From the NCBI GenBank assembly GCA_022843785.1, contig JALHMZ010000025.1, positions 1 through 39,474 on the forward strand: a stretch of 39,474 nt of DNA, read 5' to 3'. Source of the stretch: Nitrospira sp. Lineage in GTDB: Bacteria > Nitrospirota > Nitrospiria > Nitrospirales > Nitrospiraceae. The notes below the pieces were generated by a model. It saw nothing but the letters and a program-made list of their open reading frames with translations, was not told the DNA's origin and did no database searches. The position numbers and the translations under genes are program-made. Below are positions 1 to 8,616 of this stretch, one piece after another (within the stretch, counting starts at the first letter, position 1; every line of letters begins with the position of its first letter).

Positions 1-1
1 G

Positions 2-592
2 GCCCGGACGTTTCTCGATCTTGGGGGCGGCCCCGGCACCTACGCACTGGCGTTTTTAGCGAAAAATCTCCGGTTGCGCGCCACGGTCTGCGACCGGGAC
101 GAGGCATTGGATGTGGCCAGAGAGATTGCTGCAACGCACAGGGCAGGGCGGCGGTTGTCGTATCTGCCGTGTGATTTTACTAAGGAGCCGATCCCGGGCA
201 CGTATGACGTGGTCTGGTATTCCAACGTGTTGCATATCTACTCGCCGGAGGTCAATCGAGCGGTTTTTCGCCGGGTCTTGGCTGCGTTGGTGCCGGGCGG
301 GCGGCTCATCATGCAAGACGCGTTTCTCCATGGCCGCGAGGGGCTGCTTCCCGCGGAATCCAGCCTGTTCGCCGCCTCGATGTTACTGTTTACAGAGGGA
401 GGGAACACCTATCCGGCGTCGGAGACTGCAACATGGCTCAAAGAGGCCGGGTTCGTACGAATCAAATCCCTCCCACTCAAGAAGAAGACTGAGGACTGGG
501 AAAACGGAATTCTTGAGGCGTCGGCCCCTACCGCACATCCAAAAATGAGCGTCCTCCGAACAGGATCAAGAGGAAATTTAAGAAGCCGCTGA
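2..592 (+). CDS. SAM-dependent O-methyltransferase, 3' part (5' end outside window)
   Basis: The reading frame is already open at base 2, so the true start lies upstream. The visible part opens with a SAM-binding glycine loop (FLDLGGGPGTY), followed by an acidic residue in VCDRDEAL and the post-motif VVWYSNVLHIYS. Next comes VPGGRLIMQDAFL, as in the C-terminal catalytic domain of plant/bacterial O-methyltransferases (Methyltransf_2 type), which move a methyl group from SAM to a small hydroxylated substrate. The usual family end (GFVRIKSLPL) is reached near base 510. The last 20 or so residues form an unrelated tail that overlaps the convergent membrane-protein gene by 65 bases. The substrate cannot be read from the sequence. 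Confidence 0.8.
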   Translation, partial: ARTFLDLGGGPGTYALAFLAKNLRLRATVCDRDEALDVAREIAATHRAGRRLSYLPCDFTKEPIPGTYDVVWYSNVLHIYSPEVNRAVFRRVLAALVPGGRLIMQDAFLHGREGLLPAESSLFAASMLLFTEGGNTYPASETATWLKEAGFVRIKSLPLKKKTEDWENGILEASAPTAHPKMSVLRTGSRGNLRSR

Positions 593-878
593 CCAGGCTG
601 CTCAGCAGGGTCAGGATGCTGTCCGAATCTTTTGACAGGATTTGGACTATCGTGGCGACGTCCATCGCCAACCCTACCGTCCCATACATCACACAGGCCA
701 TCACGGCCCAACGAAACCCACGCCAAACCAGGAGCCCTAGACCGAAGGGGACCAGGGCGAAAAAGCCGATCCACCAGGCCCCCGTTGGTGAGGTGGAGGT
801 TTCAGACCCAGTCGCCCAAACCCCTATGTTGACGGCCAGCAGTCCCGCCAACAGGACGGGTAAGACGGTGTGTTTCAT
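528..878 (-). CDS. Small four-helix membrane protein, unknown function
   Basis: A 116-residue protein read from the ATG at 878 (MKHTVLPVLLAGLL). An in-frame upstream start at 914 would add 12 proline-rich residues and is less likely. Four hydrophobic stretches are visible: the N-terminal VLPVLLAGLLAVNIGVWA, a second around WWIGFFALVPFGLGLLVW, a third around AVMACVMYGTVGLAMDVA and a C-terminal one around LNFLLILFGG. This suggests an inner-membrane protein with short loops. The gene is convergent with the preceding methyltransferase and overlaps its 3' end. I do not recognise the family. The hydrophobic pattern and good start make it a likely real gene. Confidence 0.65.
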   Translation of the reverse strand: MKHTVLPVLLAGLLAVNIGVWATGSETSTSPTGAWWIGFFALVPFGLGLLVWRGFRWAVMACVMYGTVGLAMDVATIVQILSKDSDSILTLLSSLVSGFLNFLLILFGGRSFLDVR

Positions 879-1029
879 GGGGGGACTATAAGGCGGGGGA
901 AGCAAAATCGGCAATGGCCCATAGTTGTCGGTGTCCAGTCCCCTCCTTTTGGGGGGAAGTGTACTGATAGTGGGGAATTTACCGGCGACAGGATCTCTTG
1001 CAGTATGCAGACACGCATCAGGAGGGTCT

Positions 1030-1935
1030 ATGTCAGAGATCCATCGTTTTTCTCAACTCCCTGGCAGACGGACGGTCTCTTCCCCAAGTACTGTTTTGGT
1101 TCACGATTGTAAACCGTTGGCTAGGCATGCCCGTGGAACATGGAGTCTTTCTTGCCGGCTGGTCGGAGTTGGACTGTGCCTTTCATTGATGGGTGGTCAG
1201 GCGTGGGGCCAGATCGAGACCGAACAGAAGGAAGGCCATGAAGCCATCGTCGCGGCGGGCTTCGGCTATCAGAACAGTATTGAGTCGACCATTACGGTCA
1301 AGGTGTACAATCCTGCCTCGGGCGAGGTGCTATCAGAAGACGTGTATGAATTGAGCGTCAAAGAAGACAGTTTGGGCGGATCGAATGGCTCAGAGGGCCG
1401 CATTTTTGCCGGCGGGGTCGGTCTGGGTGCAACCGATCTCTCTAGTTTTATCGTCCGTGTATACGATGCAAAGACGGGTGAGTTCCAGTGGTCCGGGCGA
1501 CTCAATCTCACGCCGGGCGAGGGGAGCGAGGCGGGGCGTTTGATTTCCACCGTGGTGCCGCGCCGCGCCACCATCATGAAAATTCATGGCATCGACACAG
1601 CGGCGCAGTCGCCGCTCTTTGTGCTGCGCGCCGTGGATGTGTTGACCGGGGGGGTTCTCTGGGAAGATGAGTTCTCCGCCGACGGCGAAGGTGCGGCGAA
1701 AGCCAGGCAGATCGCCACGCGCTTGGCCGATGCCGCGGAGGGCTCGCCGGTAGCTGACCTATTCGACTTCAGAATTCGCATGTTTGACCACGATGGCCGG
1801 ACGGTTTTATGGGAAGATCAGGTGCTGCAGCAGCCGGCCGATGAAGAGGTTCGAGGTGCGGTCGATGATCATGCCCAGATGCTGCCGGCCTGGACGGGGA
1901 CAGTCGAACAGGACTCCATGCCGGAGGAAATCTAG
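1030..1935 (+). CDS. Exported protein with four beta-type repeats, unknown function
   Basis: Starts at ATG 1030, directly behind a GGAGG ribosome-binding site at 1021. The 301-residue product has an unusually long basic N-terminal region (about 40 residues), then a hydrophobic stretch LVGVGLCLSLMGGQAWG that looks like a signal peptide cut near residue 60. The mature part shows four loosely similar units: TVKVYNPASGEVLSED, FIVRVYDAKTGEFQWSG, FVLRAVDVLTGGVLWED and FRIRMFDHDGRTVLWED. Each looks like a beta-hairpin with a Tyr/Phe-Asp and Thr-Gly turn. I do not know a family for it. Its stop overlaps the stop of the convergent peptidase gene by four bases (1932-1935). A periplasmic location is inferred. 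Confidence 0.7.
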   Translation: MSEIHRFSQLPGRRTVSSPSTVLVHDCKPLARHARGTWSLSCRLVGVGLCLSLMGGQAWGQIETEQKEGHEAIVAAGFGYQNSIESTITVKVYNPASGEVLSEDVYELSVKEDSLGGSNGSEGRIFAGGVGLGATDLSSFIVRVYDAKTGEFQWSGRLNLTPGEGSEAGRLISTVVPRRATIMKIHGIDTAAQSPLFVLRAVDVLTGGVLWEDEFSADGEGAAKARQIATRLADAAEGSPVADLFDFRIRMFDHDGRTVLWEDQVLQQPADEEVRGAVDDHAQMLPAWTGTVEQDSMPEEI

Positions 1936-3356
1936 GAGCGTTTCTGCTGGAAGCTTTCCAGCCACTGATGATGGAATTGTTCGTACGAGACGAACAACGT
2001 ATTTTGAATGGCCGTTCCCGCTGGTGTTCGCGCCTTGAATGCCTTGAGTAGTCCATCCACCTGCGCCATACCCCACCGTTCGATCAGATAGTGCGTCGCG
2101 GAATTTGCCTCCAAATACGCCAGGTCTGCGGCAGTGGCCGGCAATGCACCCCAGGGGCCTTCGAGATAGGTCAACGGGATGAGTGTAACGTTCCCGTGCA
2201 AGGCCTCATCGAGATCGGGCCATGGGTCGCCGGCCAATTGCATGGCCAGTCCCTCGTTCAACCAGGTGGGAAGCGATCCGCTGCTCGTGCCCAGCCGGTC
2301 GTGCAGCAGGGCATGGACATATTCGTGGCGCAACACCGAGGTCAACCACTTCGTGTCCGTCGTCGCTCCTTGGGTGGGCAGTTGAATGCGCCCCAACGTC
2401 GGGTCGAACAGACCATCGGCCCATGCAGGGCTTCCGGTCGCGCCTTGAAACGAATCTCTCGTGTGGAGCACGACTACAATGGGCTTGGACGGGAAGTGCC
2501 CGAACTTCTGCCCGATTTCTCGATAGGCGTCCTCAAGTATTTCCAGCACGGTGGTCCACGTGCCGTGATCCTCGGCCCCGTCGAATTTCACCACGAAATG
2601 TTCGCTCGTCCTTGCCGTCATGCGAGATTCGACGGATTCCATATGCTGAACCTTGGCGGTGACGGCGGCCAGATACGATCGTAACGCGGGATCGCGCGGC
2701 ACACGATCTGCGGCATGGGCCAGATGTGTCAGGGCTTCCGACGATTGATTCTGCTCATGCAGCAGCTCGGCCATCGCCAGGTGCGGAAATGGTTCCTCCG
2801 GAGCGAGCCGAATCAATTGTTCCAGAAGATCTCGATTCAGAGCAGGGTCCCGTTGTTCCCAGTAGGCATGGGCCAAATTCATGAGGATGACCGGGTTCGA
2901 GCCATCGAGCGTCGCCGCTTTCTTGAATGCCTTTACTGAGAGCTGTGTGCCGTGGAGTGTTTCTTGCTCAATGCCGAGGTTGTTCCAGAGCACTGCCACA
3001 AATGGTTTGGTTGTGGCGTCCGAGACCGCGCTTTGGGGAAGGGCCGTGAGCTTGGATTCGGCGAGCGGTAAATTGCGCTTTTCAATTTCGTCGCGGATAG
3101 CGATCAGCAGTGTCTCATGACGAGAGCCGGGTATGGCAGGATGATCGAGGACACGGATCTGCGCGGGGTGGACTTCACGGGGGCTTGCGGCAGGCGGTGG
3201 CGGCGGCGCGACTGGTTCGATTGTGTTTCCGACGGTCGAAGCTGTGGAGGCAAGCCGGGTGGCAGCGGGTGTTTTGAGAAACAGGTGGTATCCCACGACC
3301 AGCGCCAGCGCCAGCGCCATGGGCATCAGGATATGCGTAATGTTGCGGCGATACAT
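1932..3356 (-). CDS. TPR-containing gluzincin metallopeptidase-like protein
   Basis: A 474-residue protein read from ATG 3356. One N-terminal membrane anchor (residues 8-26, LILMPMALALALVVGY-like) is followed by a proline-rich linker around residues 49-56. Then come helical TPR-type repeats (about 120-235, e.g. NPVILMNLAHAYWEQ) and a C-terminal domain with the zinc motif HEYVH (344-348) and a downstream LNEGLA glutamate (368). This is the arrangement of the Peptidase_MA-like gluzincins. It is probably a periplasmic, membrane-anchored peptidase whose TPR region binds a partner. The frame stays open far upstream of 3356, but that stretch has no recognisable content and runs antisense into recG. 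Substrate unknown. Confidence 0.8.
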   Translation of the reverse strand: MYRRNITHILMPMALALALVVGYHLFLKTPAATRLASTASTVGNTIEPVAPPPPPAASPREVHPAQIRVLDHPAIPGSRHETLLIAIRDEIEKRNLPLAESKLTALPQSAVSDATTKPFVAVLWNNLGIEQETLHGTQLSVKAFKKAATLDGSNPVILMNLAHAYWEQRDPALNRDLLEQLIRLAPEEPFPHLAMAELLHEQNQSSEALTHLAHAADRVPRDPALRSYLAAVTAKVQHMESVESRMTARTSEHFVVKFDGAEDHGTWTTVLEILEDAYREIGQKFGHFPSKPIVVVLHTRDSFQGATGSPAWADGLFDPTLGRIQLPTQGATTDTKWLTSVLRHEYVHALLHDRLGTSSGSLPTWLNEGLAMQLAGDPWPDLDEALHGNVTLIPLTYLEGPWGALPATAADLAYLEANSATHYLIERWGMAQVDGLLKAFKARTPAGTAIQNTLFVSYEQFHHQWLESFQQKRS

Positions 3357-3455
3357 GTTGTGTCGAGTATGAGTGTAGCACCCTAGGCAGAACCGACAAA
3401 GTATTCCGGGAAAACCGGCGCGCCAAGCTTTACAGGGCTGGTTGTTTCGCTGTCG

Positions 3456-3484
3456 TTGAGCCCTGGAGAGTGCTGTGCTACGAT
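3456..3484 (+). promoter_or_regulatory. Putative sigma70 promoter for recG
   Basis: TTGAGC at 3456 and TACGAT at 3479 are separated by 17 bases, each matching consensus at four of six positions. The predicted transcription start (about 3491) falls just before the ATG at 3494. If real, the recG message would be almost leaderless, which fits the absence of a usable Shine-Dalgarno sequence before that ATG. Confidence 0.35.
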
Positions 3485-3493
3485 TCCCCCGGT

Positions 3494-6055
3494 ATGCAGA
3501 CTCCCTCCAAGTCGGCTTCCGCAAAAGCATTTCAGGATTGGTTGGACCGCGTCGCGCGTCCCATCGAATTTGCGACTCGGGACGAATGTGCGCATCTGAG
3601 CGCCGTGAAGAATCTCGGTTCCTTCGTCGCGGAGCAGGTGTTGTCCGCCCTGGCCAATCGTGTGTATCCCAAGACCGTCGAGGCTCGTTTAGTCTCCTTG
3701 CGGGATCTGTTCGTCGATTTTCAGCGGGTGCTTCCGCCTCATGAGCAACGCCGTAGATTGCAAGCCGCTGTCGCGATCGTGAATGCGCTCCGCAGTGCGG
3801 TGCGGGAGCTGTCGGAGTCGCCGGAATCGGAAATGCCGCGAGCCGTGCCGGAGTCTCGTTCAGACGGGGCGAAGCGAGGCGGTCTTTGGAATCTCCCGAT
3901 CCGTTTTGCGAAGGGCGTGGGACCCAAGCGCATCGGTCTGTTGCAGCGGTGGAAGATCGACACCGTGGAAGACGCGCTTTGGACCCTGCCCTGGCGGTAC
4001 GAAGATCGGTCGATGATGACACCGCTCGGCGATCTCGTCCCCGGCATGACGACCTCGATTTGTGGAACGATCGGAAAATGCGAGGCCAAGCGGACGAGAA
4101 ATCGACGGTTGAGTGTGCTGGATGTCGGGGTGGAGGACGAGACCGGGCGCATGCAGGCTGTGTTTTTCAACCAGCCATACTTGGAAAAGGTGTTGGCCAT
4201 TGGAACGCGCGTCATGATGAGCGGGCGCGTGATTGCCGGACGCCAGGGTTGGATGGTTCCGCGAATGGAAGTGGCCCAGTATGAGGTGCTTGGAGAGGAT
4301 ACGGAATCGACCCTGCATGTGGGGCGGATCGTGCCGGTCTATCACGAAACAAAAGGATGGACCTCCAGGCAGATGCGAGTGCTGGAAAGAGATCTGTTGG
4401 AGGAGCATGCGCGTGAACTGCACGATTATCTTCCGGTGCAACTTCGGGCCCGCCGGCGGCTGATTCCGATTCAAGAGGCGCTGCGTGATGTTCATTTTCC
4501 AGACGCCGGCGCCGATCTCACGCTGCTGGAGCAGGGCAAGACGCCGGCGCATCGGCGGTTGGCGTTCGAAGAGCTGTTTCTTCTCCAGACAGCCTTGGCG
4601 ACCAGGCAGCGGTCGGTGCAGAACGAGCCGAAACAGCTGACATTCAATTCCCGCACGCCGCTCCTGGAGAAGTTGGGCCGGCTGCTGCCGTTTCGTTTGA
4701 CAGTTGCGCAGGATCGGGTGATTCGGGAAGTGTTTCACGACATGCTGGCGCCGCGGCCGATGAATCGGCTGGTACAAGGCGATGTCGGATCGGGAAAGAC
4801 CGCCGTGGCCCTGCATGCGCTCGTCATGGCTTGCGGGTCCGGCTATCAGGCGGCGTTGATGGCGCCGACGGAGATTCTGGCGGAGCAACACTATCGCAAT
4901 CTGTCCGGGACCTTTGAATCCTTGGGGTTGAAGGCAATGCTCATGCGAGGCGGAGGTAAGGCATCAGTGAAGACCTCGCAGATCGCACAGCTTGCGTCCG
5001 GGGAAATTCAGGTGGCGATCGGCACCCATGCGCTGATTCAAAAAGGAGTGGCGTTCAAGAACCTGGGATTGGCCGTTGTCGACGAGCAACACAAGTTCGG
5101 CGTCCTCCAGCGGAAAACACTGATCGACAAGGGGTATAAGCCGGATATGCTGGTGCTCACGGCGACCCCGATCCCACGGACGCTGGCGATGACGGTGTAC
5201 GGCGATTTGGATGTGTCGGTCATTGATGAGCTGCCGCCGGGGAGGAAACCGGTCCACACGCTCCTCTTCGACCAATCACAGCGGCGGCGGGCGTACCAGC
5301 TTCTGCGTGATGAGTTGCGCAGCGGTAGGCAGGCCTATGTGGTCTATCCCCTCATTGAGGAGTCGGAAAAGACAGACCTTCAGGCGGCGATGCAAGGGGC
5401 GGAGCAATTGCGGAGCGGAGAACTCGCCGAGTTTCGCGTCGGCCTGTTGCATGGACGCATGAAGGCGACAGAGAAGGAATCGGTGATGGCCGAGTTCAAA
5501 GCCGGAGCTATTCATGCCCTCGTGGCGACGACGGTCGTTGAAGTCGGCGTCGATGTGTCGAATGCGACGATCATGATGATTGAACATGCCGAACGGTTCG
5601 GCCTGGCGCAGTTGCATCAATTGCGCGGGCGTGTCGGGCGCGCAGGCCATCAATCCTACTGTCTGCTGATGGTGTCGGGGAGGTGGAGCAAGGGAGGGGC
5701 AAGGGCTGGAGGTCTGAAGGGCGCGCTCGCTTCCGCTGCTGCTGATGCGCAGGGGCCATCGCCGTCACGAGAGCGGTTAGAGGCGCTGGTGCGCTCGAAC
5801 GACGGGTTTGTCATCGCTGAAGAAGATCTGCGTATCAGAGGACCCGGAGAGTTTTTCGGCCTTCGACAATGGGGCATGCCGGAATTTCGCGTGGCCAATA
5901 TCGTGCGGGACGCCGATTTGCTGCAACAGGCCAGGCAGGAAGCATTCGCGTTATTGAAAATGGACCCGGACTTGAAGGCCCCGGCTCATCAAGCCTTGCG
6001 GGAAGCCATGTTGCGGAAGTGGCAGGAGAAACTGGAGCTGGGGTCGGTGAGCTAG
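3494..6055 (+). CDS. recG: ATP-dependent DNA helicase RecG
   Basis: An 853-residue branch-migration helicase that remodels stalled forks and Holliday junctions. Visible in order: an N-terminal helical extension (about 1-110), the wedge/OB domain (around GRMQAVFFNQPYLEKVL), Walker A GDVGSGKTA, the DEQH box in VVDEQHKFGV, motif III LTATPIPRTLA, and C-terminal helicase motifs ending in QLRGRVGRAG and RGPGEFFG. At about residues 727-758 a Gly/Ala-rich stretch is inserted between the QSYCLLM strand and the NDGFVIAEEDL helix, where typical RecG proteins are shorter. ATG 3494 was chosen. A GTG at 3470 is possible but sits too close to its upstream GGAG. It is divergent from the TPR-peptidase gene. 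Confidence 0.95.
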   Translation: MQTPSKSASAKAFQDWLDRVARPIEFATRDECAHLSAVKNLGSFVAEQVLSALANRVYPKTVEARLVSLRDLFVDFQRVLPPHEQRRRLQAAVAIVNALRSAVRELSESPESEMPRAVPESRSDGAKRGGLWNLPIRFAKGVGPKRIGLLQRWKIDTVEDALWTLPWRYEDRSMMTPLGDLVPGMTTSICGTIGKCEAKRTRNRRLSVLDVGVEDETGRMQAVFFNQPYLEKVLAIGTRVMMSGRVIAGRQGWMVPRMEVAQYEVLGEDTESTLHVGRIVPVYHETKGWTSRQMRVLERDLLEEHARELHDYLPVQLRARRRLIPIQEALRDVHFPDAGADLTLLEQGKTPAHRRLAFEELFLLQTALATRQRSVQNEPKQLTFNSRTPLLEKLGRLLPFRLTVAQDRVIREVFHDMLAPRPMNRLVQGDVGSGKTAVALHALVMACGSGYQAALMAPTEILAEQHYRNLSGTFESLGLKAMLMRGGGKASVKTSQIAQLASGEIQVAIGTHALIQKGVAFKNLGLAVVDEQHKFGVLQRKTLIDKGYKPDMLVLTATPIPRTLAMTVYGDLDVSVIDELPPGRKPVHTLLFDQSQRRRAYQLLRDELRSGRQAYVVYPLIEESEKTDLQAAMQGAEQLRSGELAEFRVGLLHGRMKATEKESVMAEFKAGAIHALVATTVVEVGVDVSNATIMMIEHAERFGLAQLHQLRGRVGRAGHQSYCLLMVSGRWSKGGARAGGLKGALASAAADAQGPSPSRERLEALVRSNDGFVIAEEDLRIRGPGEFFGLRQWGMPEFRVANIVRDADLLQQARQEAFALLKMDPDLKAPAHQALREAMLRKWQEKLELGSVS

Positions 6056-6070
6056 TTTTCCGGGTCCTGT

Positions 6071-6148
6071 CGCCGATCAGCCCAACCGTCCTCGCACCCC
6101 GCCCGGTGTAGGGACCCCGCTGCGGGCGGCTGGGCTCCCGGATCGGCG
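6071..6148. repeat. Nested inverted repeat in the recG / coiled-coil gene spacer
   Basis: Two stems are nested in 78 bases. The outer one pairs CGCCGATC-AGCCCAACCG (6071-6088) with a near-complement ending GGATCGGCG (to 6148), with one mismatch and a short bulge. The inner one pairs CCGCCCG (6099-6105) with CGGGCGG (6123-6129). No T-run follows on the plus strand, so this is not a textbook Rho-independent terminator. It could end the recG transcript, stabilise RNA, or be a REP-like element. Confidence 0.6.
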
Positions 6149-6187
6149 CCACCCGTAGAATCATGTTAGGAGAGGGGTTGAGAGATC

Positions 6188-6511
6188 ATGGGATTGTTGC
6201 AGCGGCTCAAAGACGATTTGCGGACAGGCATCGCGACCTTGCGTCTGGGAACCGTGCATGCGGCCGGCCGTGCGCTGGAAGAAACGGAACTGCTCCGGAT
6301 GCGGCTGGAAGCCCGCAAGCTGGACCAGCAACTCTCCGATCTCTATAAGGATATCGGTGAGCGGGCCGTCGATATGAAAGAACGCGGCGAGACGGCGGAG
6401 CGCATCCTCCACGATGCAGAAGTCGGCCGGCTCGTGCGAGAGGTGCAGGCGCTGAAGGAGTCGCGTAAGAAACTGGAAGCGGAGATGGACGAGATTCGGA
6501 ACGAGCAATGA
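6188..6511 (+). CDS. Small coiled-coil protein upstream of ppx/gppA
   Basis: A 107-residue, highly charged protein starting at ATG 6188. From about residue 30 it is almost entirely helical heptads (ETELLRMRLEARKLDQQL, then EVQALKESRKKLEAEMDEI), so a coiled coil is likely. There is no signal peptide or membrane segment. Its ATGA stop/start overlap with the phosphatase gene (6508-6511) implies translational coupling. It may be a partner or regulator of that enzyme, which is inference from position only. Family not recognised. Confidence 0.75.
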   Translation: MGLLQRLKDDLRTGIATLRLGTVHAAGRALEETELLRMRLEARKLDQQLSDLYKDIGERAVDMKERGETAERILHDAEVGRLVREVQALKESRKKLEAEMDEIRNEQ

Positions 6512-7461
6512 CCGCCCCGCCTGCCCGCACGCGTCGATTAGCCGGAATCGACATCGGGACTCTGACCTGCCGGCTTCTCATCGCTGATTGTTCTCCACAG
6601 ACATCTCTCAACGCACTCCGATCCGAGCGGCGCATTCTCCGGCTGGGGGAAGGCGTTGATCAGACTAAACGACTCAGCTCTGCCGCCATGGATCGGGTGA
6701 TCGAGTGCCTGCGGGAATGGCGAGGCCTCATCGACAGCCATCAGGTCGATGCTGCTACGGCCGTGGCGACCAGCGCTGTCCGGGATGCGGTCAATCGCGA
6801 TGAATTTCTCCGCCGAGTGAAACAAGAGACAGGATTCGACGTCGAAGTCATCACGGGCGACGAAGAAGCCCGGCGGACTCTCCTCGGCATTCGCTCCGGT
6901 TTGCCCACCGGAGTCACAGACATGATCGCGTTGGACATCGGCGGCGGCAGCACAGAATTCATTCTGGATCGGCCGGGCCAGGTCCCGATCGTCCGCTCCA
7001 TCGATATCGGCGTGGTGCGTCTATGCGAGAGGGTATTGAAACATGACCCGCCGACGGCGGAAGAAATAGAGCAGGCACGGGACTGGGTGCGAGGCGAGAC
7101 TCAAGCCGCCGTCGCAGAGATGGCAAACTATGAAACAGCGACCTTTGTCGGTACGGCCGGCACGATCACCGCACTGGCCGCCATGGCGCAGAAATTACCC
7201 GCCTATGAGACGGCCCGCATCCATAACTACAGGCTGGTCCTTGCCACGGTTCAGGAGCTCGAACAGACCCTGTTGAGCCGCAAGAAGGCCGATCGTATCG
7301 GCCTTCCGGGCCTCGAAAAGAACCGCGAAGAAGTCATCGCCGCCGGTGCCATCATCATCCGGACGATCATGGAGACGCTGGGCATGGAGGCGGTGCTGGT
7401 GAGCGATTTAGGATTGCGGGAGGGCGTGCTGATCGATTTAGCGGCAAAGAAAGATGGATAG
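6508..7461 (+). CDS. Ppx/GppA family phosphatase
   Basis: A 317-residue protein of the actin/Hsp70-like ASKHA fold. The N-terminal phosphate loop is GIDIGTLTCRLLIAD, the second is ALDIGGGSTEFIL and the adenosine/phosphate-type loop is TFVGTAGTITALAAM. Members hydrolyse polyphosphate from the chain end (Ppx) or the 5' phosphate of pppGpp (GppA). At this short length, without the extra C-terminal HD-like domains of E. coli Ppx/GppA, the two activities cannot be told apart. It is translationally coupled to the preceding coiled-coil gene by a four-base overlap. A role in polyphosphate or alarmone turnover is a family inference. Confidence 0.9.
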   Translation: MTAPPARTRRLAGIDIGTLTCRLLIADCSPQTSLNALRSERRILRLGEGVDQTKRLSSAAMDRVIECLREWRGLIDSHQVDAATAVATSAVRDAVNRDEFLRRVKQETGFDVEVITGDEEARRTLLGIRSGLPTGVTDMIALDIGGGSTEFILDRPGQVPIVRSIDIGVVRLCERVLKHDPPTAEEIEQARDWVRGETQAAVAEMANYETATFVGTAGTITALAAMAQKLPAYETARIHNYRLVLATVQELEQTLLSRKKADRIGLPGLEKNREEVIAAGAIIIRTIMETLGMEAVLVSDLGLREGVLIDLAAKKDG

Positions 7462-7504
7462 AATGAGGGGCACCATGTTCGGCTTGAGGATGCGATAGGC
7501 TTTC

Positions 7505-8217
7505 ATGGTTTGGTTCAAAATCTTCATCCAGATTGTATCTGTTGCAGTTGGAGTTCAGGCGGCGAGGCTTGACTATGTCACGCATGACAAGCGTACGCAT
7601 GGCTTTAAATCCGGTCGGTCTTGGCTCTGGGCCTTGTTATGCGTTCTTGTAGTTGGAAATACTTTCATCATTTGGATAGACGATAACGATAAGGTCAGGG
7701 AGAACAATGAACTGAAGACTCAGTTAAGTGGGTTGGGGAAGGAATTTGAGAATACGAAGAAGGCGGTAACCGGGGGAATAATTTTCCTTATGTGATGATT
7801 GATGCGGGCATAGACTCGGCCAGGCTACCAATAGTCAATCAGGGAGATTTCCCACTGTACGACGTTACTTTCCGAATGTGGGATCCAGATGACTACGGGG
7901 GATCTGCCAAGTCTTCCAAAGATCTAGAAGAATTTCTTGCTAAGTCAATTATTAGGGAAGTCGGAAATCTAACTCCAAAAGGGGCACGCGACCTTGGTGC
8001 CATAATGCTTCCCACTTCTGATTCAAAAGACTTTAAAGTGACCATTCGTGCCCGTAACGGAGGATTTACGGAATGGATGAGTCTGCGAAAGGTTAATGGT
8101 GTCTGGAAGAGGGCGGTCAGGGTACATCCAGGAGATATGAATCCTGATGAATCAATCCTGTATGAATTTAGCGATCCTGGTTTCCCAGGTGCTCAAGTGA
8201 GAAAGAATCAGAAATAG
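7505..8217 (+). pseudogene. Membrane-anchored hypothetical protein broken by a frameshift
   Basis: Two abutting frames look like one gene. The first (7505-7795) encodes two hydrophobic segments (IFIQIVSVAVGVQAA and SWLWALLCVLVVGNTFIIW) and a short coiled coil, ending KKAVTGG then an abrupt IIFLM. The second (to 8217) continues as FPYVMIDAGIDS and a beta-rich soluble domain. Adding one base to the GGGGG run at 7772-7776 restores a continuous TGG-x-FPYVMI reading, a junction I remember from related membrane-anchored proteins (TGGDSFCY-like). So either a natural single-base loss or a homopolymer sequencing error is likely. The base composition is more AT-rich than its neighbours, pointing to acquired DNA. 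Function unknown. Confidence 0.65.
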
Positions 8218-8292
8218 TAACCGGTGCGGCCTGCTAATTGACTTCCAGACTCTCGCGTCCTAGACTTCACGAAATTTTCCAGGAGAGGGATC

Positions 8293-8616
8293 ATGGACCA
8301 GGAATCACTGGCCCAAATTCAACAGATTGTCGGCGCTGCGACCGAAGCCCTTCGGACAGACATTGCCGGGGTCAAGCGGCACACTGACGTTGTGACGGAA
8401 GCGCTTCGGGCAGATATCGCCGATGCGAAACGCCACACAGGCGTCCTGACTGAAGGACTCCGGTATGAACTTCAGCTTGTGGCTGAGGGGTTTCAGATGC
8501 ATCTCGATCGGCGTCATGCCGATGATCGGGAGCATTTGGATAATCAATTCAGGGAAACTCGCGCGCTCATCCAACTCTCCTACGGTCAGCTACAGGAACG
8601 AGTCGAGCGATTGTAA
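8293..8616 (+). CDS. Coiled-coil protein with 18-residue tandem repeats, probably truncated
   Basis: A 107-residue helical protein from ATG 8293, with an AGGAGAGGG ribosome-binding site just upstream. Near-identical 18-residue units (TEALRTDIAGVKRHTDVV, TEALRADIADAKRHTGVL) and a third degenerate one (TEGLRYELQLV) make up the first half. The second half is heptad-like. The frame stops at TAA 8614-8616 but continues in frame as QRVRTIEQHLGLTV to a TAG at 8659-8661. This reads as the natural C-terminus after QERVERL. A G-to-T change (GAA or GAG to TAA/TAG type) would explain the stop. It is the last gene before the first copy of the methyltransferase-3'-end repeat. Function unknown. Confidence 0.65.
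   Translation: MDQESLAQIQQIVGAATEALRTDIAGVKRHTDVVTEALRADIADAKRHTGVLTEGLRYELQLVAEGFQMHLDRRHADDREHLDNQFRETRALIQLSYGQLQERVERL

Noticed and set aside
3860..4891. A 343-codon open frame on the minus strand
   Set aside because: It is antisense to recG, His/Gln/Arg-rich without domain features, and a shadow of the real gene.
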